A stretch of DNA of 42,703 nt from Candidatus Thorarchaeota archaeon (GTDB lineage Archaea; Asgardarchaeota; Thorarchaeia; Thorarchaeales; Thorarchaeaceae): NCBI GenBank assembly GCA_004524445.1, contig SDNP01000026.1, positions 1 through 42,703 of the forward strand. Direction: 5' to 3'. Under the pieces are notes generated by a model. It was not told the DNA's origin. It saw only the letters and a program-made list of their open reading frames with translations, and did not search any database. How positions within the stretch are numbered: the stretch's first letter is position 1; each line of letters starts with the position of its first letter. Positions 32,633 through 41,995 of this stretch are shown here, piece after piece. The translations under genes were made by a program, and so were the position numbers.

Positions 32633-33689
32633 TTATCCACTTAGTGTTTTTCGATAGTGTTAGGAAAATGTCATCGCATACAGCATCAAAATCACTGTAC
32701 ATTCCGTACTCTCCGCCAGCGGCATATGGATGACCACCGCCGTCGAATAGCTTTGCAGCTTCGTTACAGAGGACATGTTCGCTTCCGCGCCTGAACCCCA
32801 GCATTCCGCCTTGGCTTACAGTGATAAGCAGATCTGCTACAGGCATTCTTTGTCCCTCAAGTTCGAGATTGTCCTCAGCTGCAAGAAAGGTGCCCAAGTC
32901 AGTAGTAGTCACTCCAGAGGGAATCTCGACAATTCTCACCAATTGGCCCTGAATAGAATGGTCACAGTGCCCTACAAGAGCCTTTTTCATTTTCTTCAAT
33001 CGCTCTTTTTGATAGTAAGCGACCTGCTTCTGCAGCAGGGTATCTCTAAATCTACCGCGTTCGCTGTCCCAGACTCCTTCAATACCTTTTTTGGCAAGAG
33101 CCTCTACTACTGGCTTGAGAGATTCTGTAATGTCCTCTCTCTTGTCTAATGCAGAAAACCGAATCACAGATACAGCATCGGTAAGGGCAGATGCCGCCTC
33201 TATTTCTCTCAGGTTGAAGTCTGTATCATGTGCTATAGTGGCGAGTTCTTTGCTGGTTTCATCACGAGGCATTAACACTTTTTGAGTAATCTCCGCTGCA
33301 CAATACTCTGGATTGACTTTGAGAACGGGGTTATTCTCCAGAGATAATAGCGATTTGATTGCAGCTGGTGACCATAGGTGATGGTCCAACCACACAATCC
33401 TGCACCCTTGAGATGCTGCTTGAGAGAGCGAGGGCATGGCATGGTTCATCGCTGGTTCATCCATTCCCAAGTCAGTGATTACAATCAGGGTATTTCTCAT
33501 TGCCGCGACCTTGGCGAATGCCTGATCGAAACCACCATAGTCAGTGAGCAGAAGACTGTGTTCAAGATTCTTAGACCTCGCATATCTCCAAACGATGGCG
33601 GCTGAAGCAATTCCATCCACATCTTTGTCATGAGAAATCGAGAATAGTGACTCCATGCGCTTCTTCTTTTTTGACGTCTCTGTTGTCAT
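32616..33689 (-). CDS. DHH-family phosphoesterase
   Basis: This protein of about 357 residues belongs to the DHH/DHHA1 family (RecJ-like nucleases, nano-RNases and c-di-AMP phosphodiesterases). The metal motifs are ISHDKDVDGIAS near the N-terminus, ITDLGMD, and IVWLDHHLWS (the DHH motif, about residue 105). DHHA1 closes it with GGGHPYAAGGEYG near the C-terminus. There is no signal peptide. I chose ATG 33689; the frame extends to a GTG at 33719, and an ATG 11 codons further in is also possible; none has a good ribosome site. The substrate could be single-stranded DNA/RNA, oligonucleotides or cyclic dinucleotides; motifs alone do not decide. It is divergent from iorA. Confidence 0.85.
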   Translation of the reverse strand: MTTETSKKKKRMESLFSISHDKDVDGIASAAIVWRYARSKNLEHSLLLTDYGGFDQAFAKVAAMRNTLIVITDLGMDEPAMNHAMPSLSQAASQGCRIVWLDHHLWSPAAIKSLLSLENNPVLKVNPEYCAAEITQKVLMPRDETSKELATIAHDTDFNLREIEAASALTDAVSVIRFSALDKREDITESLKPVVEALAKKGIEGVWDSERGRFRDTLLQKQVAYYQKERLKKMKKALVGHCDHSIQGQLVRIVEIPSGVTTTDLGTFLAAEDNLELEGQRMPVADLLITVSQGGMLGFRRGSEHVLCNEAAKLFDGGGHPYAAGGEYGMYSDFDAVCDDIFLTLSKNTKWINQDQS

Positions 33690-33802
33690 TGTGGTCTCTG
33701 TTGCCCATGTCAGTACCACTTTTCTTTCTTACTGCACGGTAATATCTGATATTACGAAATTGTTTTCAGCCAATGCACGTCTTGTTCCATGGCGGTCCGC
33801 AA

Positions 33803-35668
33803 ATGGATGAGTCTAAAGATAACATGATGTTAAGCGGAAATGAAGCGATAGCACGAGGTGCACTTGAGGCAGGGATTGGGTTCTGCGCATCATATCCTGG
33901 GACCCCATCCACAGAAATAACATCCACATTGATGAAAAGCAGCGCAGATGAGAATCTATATGTTGAGTGGAGTATTAACGAAAAAGTAGCATTAGAGGCC
34001 TGTGCCGGAGTAAGCTGGATGGGGGTGCCTGCAATATGCCCGATGAAATCATTGGGACTAAATGTGGCGGCCGATTTCTTACTGAATTTGAATCTGTCAG
34101 GCACAGGTGAAGGTGGACTTGTTGTTGTAGTTTGCGATGACCCACGAGGCCACAGCTCAAGCAACGAACAAGATTCTAGGTTTTACTCAAAGGCGAGCTA
34201 TCTGCCACTTCTGGAGCCAACAGGATTCCAGCAGGCAAAAGACGTCATTCCTTTTGCATTTGAATTATCAAGAAAATACGAAATTCCGGTTCTAGTAAGG
34301 AGTACCACTCGTCTCAGCCATTCAAGAGGAATAGTCAGATTGGGAGAGTTGCCCGATATTTCGTGGGAACTATCTGACGAGCTGCCTTCATCGCTGTATA
34401 ATGTTCCAAAGCCCCATCTTCGACACAGGGATCTGCTAAACAAGCTAGAGAGAATTTCTGACGACTTCACGAAATCAAAATGGAACATAATAGAGGATGT
34501 GAGAGATGCCGATGTGTCGATTATTGCATCCGGGATTTGTAGGAGCTATGCGAAGGAGGCCATTAGAATATCAGAAACGGATGCATCACTTCTGAGCTTA
34601 GTCACAACTCATCCTTTGCCCGCCTCGTTCATCAGAGAATATCTACTTGACTCTAACCAAGCTCTCGTTATAGAGGAAGTAGACCCCTTCATTGAGGATG
34701 CCATTTTGCGTCATAGCAAGAGCATGAAGAAGGTTGATATCCACGGAAAACGCAACGGCGTCTTACCGCTATATGGGGAAATGGATGCGGATAAAATCCT
34801 CCTTAGTATGTCAAAGATTGGTCTTATCGAGAGGGCGTCCGATAAGCGAGATCAGAAGGCAGTGAAGAAGGCTTTGAATGCTCTCATCCCCAGGCCCCTC
34901 ACATTTTGCCCTGGTTGTACACATCGAAATGTGTTCTGGGCAATTCGTCAGGTTCGAAAAAGATTCTCTGGCAAACTTGTTGTTGCAGGGGATATTGGCT
35001 GCTATAGCCTTGGTGTATTTTATGGTGATTCAATGAATACTATGCAGGCAATGGGCTCAGGAATAGGGACAGCAAATGGACTAGGACAACTCCACAGATT
35101 TGGCATCGATTCAAAGGTAATTGCAGTAGCAGGAGATTCAACATTTTTCCATGCATGCATACCTGCGCTCATCAATGCGCGTCATAAGGGTGCAGATGCA
35201 ACATTTCTGATTCTTGATAATAGCTCAACTGCGATGACGGGATTTCAGCCACATCCCGGAATTCTAACTAGAGATGAAGACCATCGAAGAGTCACGATTG
35301 CTTCTGTGGTTAACGGGATAGGGGTGGACCTTCTAGAGATCGTAGATTCCAACGATATTTCACTGCTTATTGATTCCATTCACAATGCTGTGCAAAAACC
35401 CGGGATAAAAGTCCTCATAACAAAGGGAGTATGTAGACTTGAGGAGGGTCGAACTCAGGGGATATATGACGACCTTCCAAAGGTAAGAATAAACAAAAAG
35501 AAATGTCGAGGCGATTCCTGCAGACTTTGTGTGAGTGGCTTTGGATGTGTCGCGCTCGCGTGGGACGATGAGAAAGGATATCCCAAAATACTGGATGACT
35601 TATGCATTCGGTGTGGGGCTTGCGTGTTTGTTTGTCCCCATGATGCGATAGAAGGAGGCCTTCAATAA
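33803..35668 (+). CDS. iorA: Indolepyruvate:ferredoxin oxidoreductase, alpha subunit
   Basis: This subunit of about 621 residues oxidatively decarboxylates aryl pyruvates (from Trp, Phe and Tyr transamination) to acyl-CoA, using thiamine diphosphate and passing electrons to ferredoxin. The N-terminal pyrimidine domain has GNEAIARGALEAGIGFCASYPG. The C-terminal thiamine domain has GDIGCYSLG, MGSGIGTANGLGQ and AGDSTFFHACIPALINA, followed by LDNSSTAMTGFQPHPG. Two iron-sulfur cluster segments end the protein: CRGDSCRLC, then CIRCGACVFVCPHDA. ATG 33803 is chosen as GGCGGT lies six bases before it; an ATG at 33773 is the longer option. The iorB start overlaps the stop by one base (TAATG). Confidence 0.93.
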   Translation: MDESKDNMMLSGNEAIARGALEAGIGFCASYPGTPSTEITSTLMKSSADENLYVEWSINEKVALEACAGVSWMGVPAICPMKSLGLNVAADFLLNLNLSGTGEGGLVVVVCDDPRGHSSSNEQDSRFYSKASYLPLLEPTGFQQAKDVIPFAFELSRKYEIPVLVRSTTRLSHSRGIVRLGELPDISWELSDELPSSLYNVPKPHLRHRDLLNKLERISDDFTKSKWNIIEDVRDADVSIIASGICRSYAKEAIRISETDASLLSLVTTHPLPASFIREYLLDSNQALVIEEVDPFIEDAILRHSKSMKKVDIHGKRNGVLPLYGEMDADKILLSMSKIGLIERASDKRDQKAVKKALNALIPRPLTFCPGCTHRNVFWAIRQVRKRFSGKLVVAGDIGCYSLGVFYGDSMNTMQAMGSGIGTANGLGQLHRFGIDSKVIAVAGDSTFFHACIPALINARHKGADATFLILDNSSTAMTGFQPHPGILTRDEDHRRVTIASVVNGIGVDLLEIVDSNDISLLIDSIHNAVQKPGIKVLITKGVCRLEEGRTQGIYDDLPKVRINKKKCRGDSCRLCVSGFGCVALAWDDEKGYPKILDDLCIRCGACVFVCPHDAIEGGLQ

Positions 35669-36270
35669 TGAGAGATTTCTTCGACTTACTGATTGCTGGA
35701 GTTGGCGGTCAGGGAAACCTTGTGTGTGGTGAAGTGATATCACATGCGGCAATCCAACAAGGATACTCTCCAGTCATTGGGCAAATTTTTGGCGCTTCTA
35801 GACGGGGAGGTACAGTCTTCACTCATGTCAGGATAGCTGATGGAAACGTAGGGCCCCTTATTCCCAAGGGAAGACCCGACTTGATCCTTGGCCTTGAAGC
35901 ACTTGAAACGCTACGAGCTTGTGTGGAGTATGGAGGAGAACAAACACGGGTAGTGTTTAGCCAAACTCGATTGGACACGTTGGCGTCACTTACCGGCGGT
36001 GCAAAGTATCCCAGCATGTCAGATATCATACAACTCATGAGTAGCATTTGTAAAGATGCAGTCGCAGTTGATGCGGAGAAGAGTCTTGAAGAAATCGGGT
36101 CGGTCCGAACTTTGAATTCATATATGATAGGCGTAATGATTGGTTTAGAAATCACACCTCTAAATAGAGATACAATAGAGAAAAGCATCGATTGTCTGCT
36201 CGGTTCACGATATCCCAATTTGGAGGCATTTCAGAGAGGTATCTCTGATACGATTAAAGAAAAAACATGA
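35668..36270 (+). CDS. iorB: Indolepyruvate:ferredoxin oxidoreductase, beta subunit
   Basis: This 200-residue gamma-domain-type subunit pairs with IorA. Its N-terminus DLLIAGVGGQGNLVCGEVIS is the conserved glycine-rich motif of the family, followed by the IGQIFGASRRGGTVFTHVRI block that contacts CoA or the alpha subunit in related enzymes. Length is typical (about 190-200 residues). The ATG overlaps the last base of the iorA stop codon, a sign of tight translational coupling. The gene converges on the propeller-GTPase gene, with 13 bases between stops. Confidence 0.93.
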   Translation: MRDFFDLLIAGVGGQGNLVCGEVISHAAIQQGYSPVIGQIFGASRRGGTVFTHVRIADGNVGPLIPKGRPDLILGLEALETLRACVEYGGEQTRVVFSQTRLDTLASLTGGAKYPSMSDIIQLMSSICKDAVAVDAEKSLEEIGSVRTLNSYMIGVMIGLEITPLNRDTIEKSIDCLLGSRYPNLEAFQRGISDTIKEKT

Positions 36271-36283
36271 TCTCGGACATCAC

Positions 36284-38614
36284 TCATTGCCTGGATCTCT
36301 TCTTCGCCTCAGTCTGGATGCGTGCCACATCCCACATCAGTTCAGACAGGACTGTAAACATATCCCCAACATTTTCGCCCGTCTTTGCTGAGCTCTCCAT
36401 ATACAAGAACCCGTTATTCTCAGCCCATGCCTTTGCCTCATCGGAACTTACTGCTCTATCTGGAAGGTCAATCTTGTTTCCAACAACAATCATTGGAACG
36501 CGGGTACCGACAGCGGCATCCGCTTCCTGTATCCATTTCTCTAATTCGGTGAAAGTCCTGCGTCTCGTGACATCGAAGACTACGATACATCCTGCAGCGC
36601 CACTATAGTACATCTTTCGAACGCCCTTGAACCGCGCTTGACCGGCCACATCCCAGACTTGGACCTTGATACCCACGGCGAATTCGGGCTCAGGTGGGAA
36701 GATGTGGGTGAGTTTGACGGCGAACTGAGAACCGATTGTAGTCTTGTAATCGGTAGAGAAAGACCCTGTCGTATAACGGTTGACGAGGGCGGTCTTTCCA
36801 ACGGCGCCCTCTCCAATAATCATGACCTTAAACAAGTAGGAGTATTCGTCCGTATCAGCACCGGGGCGAGGAGGCTTGGGGGGCCTATTCTTGATGATTG
36901 TTACTTTTTCACTCTCGACCTCTACAGGTTCAAATTCTTCTACAGTAGAAGGTACCTCTGGAGTGATTGCTGGTTCAGGTTCTATTGTTTCAGCAGGCTC
37001 AGCAGAAACCGCTTCGGCAACGGCTTCTTCCATTGTGTCTACAATTCCTTCAGGGGGTACCGACGGTGTTTCACCAAAGAGCTTATCCAAGAGATCCTCT
37101 GCAGCCTTTAGCGATTCTGTGGTTCCGCTGGAGGTTTCAATCTTAATCTCTTCGCCTGCGTGTTCCCGTATTGTTCCGAAGCCGGTTGTTGTTTCCGCAG
37201 CTTCTTCAGCAGCAGCAGCCTCACTGGAAACCTTTACGGGTGCTACATCTGCAGGTGCGACATCAACGAAATCTTTGTCCACTAGCAACGCAGTTTCGGG
37301 TGTAGTGACCTGTTTGACTTGTCCATCTTCGTCAGCCCACATCAGGACGATTGGTCGAATGATAACACTGCCTTCTGCCTTTGGCATCAATTTCACATTG
37401 ACCGTCTTACTTTCCTTGGGCCCCAAGTCCATCTTGATTTGCTGAGGTTCAATAACCAGGCTATCTTTTGGAAAATGATAGATTTTTCCCGAAATTCCAT
37501 CTATTCGCTGGTCAGTTACATTAACCACAGTCAGACTGCCTTGAATTTCTTTTCCTTCCTCGTGCTTCTTGACATCAAATGCAGGCAATAACTGATAGAG
37601 TCCCTCAATAACATGCAAGGGACCCTCCGACACTCCCACGAGAATCTCCTTTCTATAATCAGCAGCGGCATCACCAACAGATATTGAGAGAATCTTCGAG
37701 CCAATATCCACCATTCCAATCTCGCTGAGTTCGCCTTGGTCTAGTTTATAGAATCGGATTTTGAAATCCTTCCCAGCCACCACAATTTCATCCAAGTGAT
37801 CTGCATTCAGTTCTTCAATGCGTATTGATAGAGCACTTACATTCTCGAGTTTCGAAAAGAGATGTAGTCTGCTCTCCTCGTTCCTGTAGATGCGGAGAGA
37901 TCCATCATGGGTGACCACGCCTAGTTCCATCTTTCTATCACCCAGAATGTCCCCGTCAGCTATTGAGATAATGGGAGAGGGAAGCTCGATTACTTCCGTT
38001 TCTTCAAGCACTCTATCTCTGACTTTGTAGACTCGCAATGTCTTATCTCGATTGCCAATGATGATTTCATCAATTTCATCGCCAATCACATCACAAGTGC
38101 CAATCGAAATTGGCATGTCATCCAGCTTGTGAAGAATAGTCTCAGTTAGATTATTGTCCGTGTCCATCTTATACACACGAACTGTTGAATCACTGCCTCC
38201 AGCCATGATTTCATTCTTATGATCTCCAGTTACATCAGTAACGACCACGGTTGTAACAAAGGCATCAATGTTTGATTCCGCCAATAAGTCGAGTGTCCCA
38301 CTTGGAGAGTAGCGATAGACTTGTAGCGTTCCTGCAGAGCCGGGAGATTCATCTGGACCAACACTCCTTCCAACAACGAGTTCCATCATTCCGTCATTAT
38401 TGGCATCAGCAATTTTCAAGGAGAGAATGGCTCCAGTGATATCTTTTTGAGCCAATAACTCAGTTGAACCATTCTTGGCATCATACAATCGAATGAGGCC
38501 ATCTCTACCACCTGTACATAGCTCATCTTGACCAGAGCCCGTAACGTCTCCGACTGCTATTGCAGTTGTATTAATCTCATCGTTGACCTTAAACAGCACA
38601 CGTGGCGATCCCAA
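36284..38614 (-). CDS. Beta-propeller/Ras-like small GTPase fusion protein
   Basis: This 776-residue cytosolic protein has an N-terminal propeller (residues about 1-345), built of repeated VGDVTGSGQDELCTGGRDG-like blades resembling FG-GAP/BBS propellers. An immunoglobulin-like domain follows (about 350-450), then a Pro/Glu/Ala-rich linker (about 455-590) and a C-terminal Ras/Rab-type GTPase (593-776). The GTPase has P-loop GEGAVGKT, switch I TTIGSQF, switch II WDVAGQ (Rab has WDTAGQ), VGNKIDL and SSAKTG. A few residues are inserted between the switch strands, and no C-terminal cysteine is available for prenylation. The start is TTG 38614 with GGAGATGA upstream. Such fusions are typical of Asgard lineages. 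Function is unknown; a scaffold-linked switch is the best guess. Confidence 0.85.
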   Translation of the reverse strand: MGSPRVLFKVNDEINTTAIAVGDVTGSGQDELCTGGRDGLIRLYDAKNGSTELLAQKDITGAILSLKIADANNDGMMELVVGRSVGPDESPGSAGTLQVYRYSPSGTLDLLAESNIDAFVTTVVVTDVTGDHKNEIMAGGSDSTVRVYKMDTDNNLTETILHKLDDMPISIGTCDVIGDEIDEIIIGNRDKTLRVYKVRDRVLEETEVIELPSPIISIADGDILGDRKMELGVVTHDGSLRIYRNEESRLHLFSKLENVSALSIRIEELNADHLDEIVVAGKDFKIRFYKLDQGELSEIGMVDIGSKILSISVGDAAADYRKEILVGVSEGPLHVIEGLYQLLPAFDVKKHEEGKEIQGSLTVVNVTDQRIDGISGKIYHFPKDSLVIEPQQIKMDLGPKESKTVNVKLMPKAEGSVIIRPIVLMWADEDGQVKQVTTPETALLVDKDFVDVAPADVAPVKVSSEAAAAEEAAETTTGFGTIREHAGEEIKIETSSGTTESLKAAEDLLDKLFGETPSVPPEGIVDTMEEAVAEAVSAEPAETIEPEPAITPEVPSTVEEFEPVEVESEKVTIIKNRPPKPPRPGADTDEYSYLFKVMIIGEGAVGKTALVNRYTTGSFSTDYKTTIGSQFAVKLTHIFPPEPEFAVGIKVQVWDVAGQARFKGVRKMYYSGAAGCIVVFDVTRRRTFTELEKWIQEADAAVGTRVPMIVVGNKIDLPDRAVSSDEAKAWAENNGFLYMESSAKTGENVGDMFTVLSELMWDVARIQTEAKKRSRQ

Positions 38615-38807
38615 CTGGGTTCATCTCCTATCTGACTCTGCAGAGTTTGCCAATCGCAATTTACCTATAAGTTCTAGCCTGATGCAATAGTCAGTATGTC
38701 ATATTTAGGTTCTCAAAGGGCCTTTTTGTACTTTGTTAGGATTTCATGGAATGCAACTGAACGACACACTATTTAACGGGAGTAGAGCAATTTTGTTTGT
38801 GTGGAAA

Positions 38808-39611
38808 ATGCCAAAGCTCTCTGTTCGGAATGTATCCAAATCCTTCTTTAACGGTGAACAAGGCGTAACAGAGGTTCTAGATGGTATTTCCTTCGAGATT
38901 GAGGAGGGTGAGTTTGTTTGTTTGCTTGGTCCATCGGGATGTGGGAAAACCACACTCCTGAAGACTATTGCGGGTCTACTCGAAGCAGATGAAGGAGAGA
39001 TTACGATTGATGGCATGGTGGTCAAAAGGGGAAAGAGCGATGTTGGTTATATTTTCCAGCAGGAAAGCCTTTTCCCATGGTTGACAGTGAGGCAAAATAT
39101 TGAGTTTGGACTGAAGATCAAAGGCGTTGCTAAGAACCAGATAGAAGACCGTCTGGAACATATCCTGAGATTGGTGGATTTGCACGAATACCAAAATAAC
39201 CTTCCACACGAGATATCTGGGGGACAGGCGCGCAGAGCAGAAATGGCGCGCAGCCTTGTAACCAGTCCTGAGATTCTCATATCAGATGAGGCATTATCCA
39301 ATCTCGACGCGCAGACACGTAACCATTTGCAGGATGAGATCCTGAGAATCTGGGAAAATACTGGCTCGACTATTCTTTTTGTCACTCACAACGTTGATGA
39401 GGCGGTCTATACGGCAGATAGAATTCTGGTCATGAGCAATATTCCTGCCAAGATCATTGCTGAGTTCGATGTTAATCTGCAACGACCGAGAGAGCGAACT
39501 GACTCTGAATTCATCGAATACCGAAGAAAGATCTTGGAGATTCTTAAGGTTGAGCAACAAAAAGCCATGGAACGAATCGAGAAGGGAGAGCACCAATTTA
39601 GCGTCCTATAA
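38808..39611 (+). CDS. ABC transporter ATP-binding protein (nitrate/sulfonate/taurine type)
   Basis: This ATPase of about 267 residues energises an importer of the SsuB/TauB/NrtD class. Walker A is GPSGCGKTT (near residue 40), Q-loop FQQESLFPW, signature ISGGQARRAEMARSL, Walker B ISDEALSNLD (the usual DEP has become DEA), and H-loop FVTHNVDEA. I take ATG 38808 (MPKLSVRNV) as start since homologues begin there; the frame extends upstream to a TTG at 38733. The partner permease and binding protein are encoded convergently just downstream, with 21 bases between stops, so the system is split over two transcripts. Confidence 0.87.
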   Translation: MPKLSVRNVSKSFFNGEQGVTEVLDGISFEIEEGEFVCLLGPSGCGKTTLLKTIAGLLEADEGEITIDGMVVKRGKSDVGYIFQQESLFPWLTVRQNIEFGLKIKGVAKNQIEDRLEHILRLVDLHEYQNNLPHEISGGQARRAEMARSLVTSPEILISDEALSNLDAQTRNHLQDEILRIWENTGSTILFVTHNVDEAVYTADRILVMSNIPAKIIAEFDVNLQRPRERTDSEFIEYRRKILEILKVEQQKAMERIEKGEHQFSVL

Positions 39612-39632
39612 CGAGTAGGGGATTGGCTGGAT

Positions 39633-40571
39633 TCATACAGATACTTCTTGCCGCCAGACGAGCAACTTACGTTCAATATATAGGAAAAGGTAGCTTAATC
39701 CAAAGCCAATAACTCCAATAACAATCATACCCGTGATCACGGCACCGGTTCTTCCAACCTGCTGCATTATGAGTACAAGGTAGCCCAGACCTAAACCTCC
39801 ACCAATCATCTCTGCGGCAACCAGGCACATCCAACCTATTCCGAAGCCGACTCTGAGGCCAGCAAATATCTCAGGAGCAGCGGAGGGCACCACGATACTA
39901 CCCAATATTTGACGCTCGGAGGCACCGAATGTCTCTGCCACATCGATATGCACCGGATTGGTTCTCTTCACTCCGGCGGTGGTATTAATGAGGATTGGGA
40001 AAAATGCTCCAATCCAGATGATGAAGACCTGAGAATAAATGAAACTTTGACTGAATAATAAGATGGACAAAGGAATCCATGCTATGGGCGGAATGGGTCG
40101 CATAGCCTCCACTACAGGGCCGATTGTGGAGTCAAGCAACTTGTATCTACCTATGGCTATACCAAGAGGAATACCTGTTGCCAAGGCAACCAGGAAGCCC
40201 AATAGCACTCTGTACAGGCTTTGACCCGTGTGGCGAAGCAGGGTATTTCCTTCGCTGTCCCCAACCAATAACAGACGCACAAAGGCATCTGCGACATCTA
40301 CCAGAGTAATGCCGCCTGATATCCAGGCGACGATGCTCCAAATCAAAATGAGAAGGATAAGCGGAACCAAAAACCGTGTGACTATCTTGAAGATTGGATT
40401 TTCCGTTTCTGCAGAAAAACGACGAGTGCTCTTGGTATCTATCTTTTCTTCTACAATCGTTTTGTGAGTAGCCATAGTGGTCGATGCTATTGATGAAGAG
40501 AGACCTTTTGTTTCTGTCGATTCTGCTACACTATGGAGCCTGTTCGATGAAAGTTGTGTTGATGAACCCAT
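39633..40571 (-). CDS. ABC transporter permease (nitrate/sulfonate/taurine type)
   Basis: This protein of up to 312 residues has about six membrane helices and the coupling (EAA) loop near ASERQILGSIVVPSAAPEIFAGLRVG (about residues 205-230), typical of SsuC/TauC permeases. The first 80 residues are polar and Ser/Thr-rich. The longest frame begins at ATG 40571, overlapping the upstream binding-protein gene by 41 bases; an ATG at 40475 gives a shorter N-terminus without overlap. Neither has a clear ribosome site. It is co-transcribed with the binding protein and convergent with the ATPase. The transported solute cannot be told. Confidence 0.87.
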   Translation of the reverse strand: MGSSTQLSSNRLHSVAESTETKGLSSSIASTTMATHKTIVEEKIDTKSTRRFSAETENPIFKIVTRFLVPLILLILIWSIVAWISGGITLVDVADAFVRLLLVGDSEGNTLLRHTGQSLYRVLLGFLVALATGIPLGIAIGRYKLLDSTIGPVVEAMRPIPPIAWIPLSILLFSQSFIYSQVFIIWIGAFFPILINTTAGVKRTNPVHIDVAETFGASERQILGSIVVPSAAPEIFAGLRVGFGIGWMCLVAAEMIGGGLGLGYLVLIMQQVGRTGAVITGMIVIGVIGFGLSYLFLYIERKLLVWRQEVSV

Positions 40572-41514
40572 CCAAGTATGCTTCTGCTTCAGAATGATCT
40601 AATGTCACAATTTCTTCATCGATAAGGAATTCTAGATATCGTTCAATGCCGATTCTATCAAGCTCGTAGCTGTATATTATTCGCTCAAATGCAGTTTGAA
40701 CAATTCCTTCATCCATTTCGAGCCAGTCTATGGCAATCTCAATGGCTTCAGCAGGATTGCTTACAATCCACTCTTCCGCTCTCTTATGGATATTCACAAC
40801 CTTCTGAACGACATCTGGGTTGCTCTCAAGAAAACTATTCGATGTGCCCACAACACAGCAGGGGTGATTAGGCCAAATATCTTCGGAAAGAAGCAGGGGG
40901 ACCGCAGCTCCAGATGCTTCAGCCTTTGCAGCAAAAGGTTCCCATGCTATGAACGCAGGCGAGGCTTCGGATAGGGAGTCCTCCATATATGTCACTGACG
41001 TTGTCTGTGGGGTGATATCATCTATTGTCATTCCTGACTGATTGAGGGCTAATCGAAGCAAGAAACTCTGAACAGTAGGGGGACCAGGATAGAATACAGT
41101 TTTTCCAGATAAATCAGTGATGTTAGTTATTTCATCGCTATCGTAGGCGGATTTTAGCACCATAAGAGCTGACCCTTCGAGATTCACAGCAGCGAGTATG
41201 GTCACAGCCGTCCCCTCGTTAATGCTCTTAACAAGCGCGGGAGCCGCACCCAGATACCCCATATCAATTTGACCAGCTCGGAAACCGTCCATCTCATATC
41301 CACCGTTTTGGTAGAGTGATAACTCAACAGTCAATCCCGCTTCCTCAAACCATCCCTTCTCAACTGCAACTCGTAAGGCAAGCTGATGCAAATCCTGTGA
41401 AAGATAACCAATTCTGACATCAGGAGCCGGTGCAGTATTCAACAGGGCAAAAGCACCGACCGAGCCAACAACAAGTACTATTACTACAAGAGCAAATTTC
41501 TGGTTTCTCTCCAT
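40531..41514 (-). CDS. ABC transporter substrate-binding protein (NMT1/SsuA-like)
   Basis: This protein of about 327 residues starts with a signal-anchor (QKFALVVIVLVVGSVGAFALL) and then the NMT1/SsuA/TauA periplasmic-binding fold: VRIGYLSQDLHQLALRVAVEKGWFEEAGL, then GGYEMDGFRAGQIDMGYLG and APALVKSINEGTAVTILAA. No lipobox cysteine is seen, so it is probably held by the N-terminal helix. ATG 41514 has GGAG nine bases upstream; the frame reaches an ATG at 41568. Relatives bind sulfonates, nitrate, taurine or thiamine precursors; the ligand here is unknown. A CCVVGTS motif near residue 210 is unusual in containing adjacent cysteines. Confidence 0.85.
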   Translation of the reverse strand: MERNQKFALVVIVLVVGSVGAFALLNTAPAPDVRIGYLSQDLHQLALRVAVEKGWFEEAGLTVELSLYQNGGYEMDGFRAGQIDMGYLGAAPALVKSINEGTAVTILAAVNLEGSALMVLKSAYDSDEITNITDLSGKTVFYPGPPTVQSFLLRLALNQSGMTIDDITPQTTSVTYMEDSLSEASPAFIAWEPFAAKAEASGAAVPLLLSEDIWPNHPCCVVGTSNSFLESNPDVVQKVVNIHKRAEEWIVSNPAEAIEIAIDWLEMDEGIVQTAFERIIYSYELDRIGIERYLEFLIDEEIVTLDHSEAEAYLDGFINTTFIEQAP

Positions 41515-41619
41515 GGAAGTGTTCTCCAACGCCCTATGAAGGGAAATAGGACATATGAGGATTAACATTGAGGTAGATTATAGTCAAGTTCATAGTGGAT
41601 GGTGGCAATAGGTTTAATC

Positions 41620-41994
41620 ATGTCAGTTCGGGATCGTATTCCAGATAAGCTTCGATTAGGAGAAGAGCTCGTCGCCATTTCATTGCAGGAAGATGTGGAA
41701 GTCTTCCAAACAAACGATTATGTCATGCTTGAGATAGCACCTGATACAGGTCGACTGAACATCCCAAAGATTGCAAACACAATCTATGGTCTCGTGAAGG
41801 ATGACAGAAAGATGGTTGCAGTTCGAGGGTACGGATTCAAGGGCATAGGATTGGGTGTGCGAATAGCTCATGATATCAAGAAAAAAGAAGGGCGATTCAA
41901 GTATGAAATGGCCTTTGATACTTTTGAGGCAGCAAAAGGTCAAGACGGTAGACCACTGACAAGTGTTCAGATTGTTATTATCCCGCCTGAATGA
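41620..41994 (+). CDS. Small soluble protein of unknown function
   Basis: I do not recognise this 124-residue protein. ATG 41620 is chosen because AGGT lies seven bases upstream; an ATG at 41599 is the longer option. It has an alternating alpha/beta pattern (EELVAISLQEDVEVFQTNDYVMLEIA, then MVAVRGYGFKGIGLGVRIAHDIKK, then SVQIVIIPPE), no cysteines and no membrane span. The gene after it begins at or just past its stop codon, so the two are likely co-transcribed. It is divergent from the ABC binding protein. Confidence 0.65.
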   Translation: MSVRDRIPDKLRLGEELVAISLQEDVEVFQTNDYVMLEIAPDTGRLNIPKIANTIYGLVKDDRKMVAVRGYGFKGIGLGVRIAHDIKKKEGRFKYEMAFDTFEAAKGQDGRPLTSVQIVIIPPE

Positions 41995-41995
41995 G

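Noticed and set aside
36876..37445. Plus-strand open frame of 189 codons rich in Ser/Thr/Val
   Set aside because: It is the complement of the Pro/Glu/Ala-rich linker of the propeller-GTPase gene, and its composition is explained by that.
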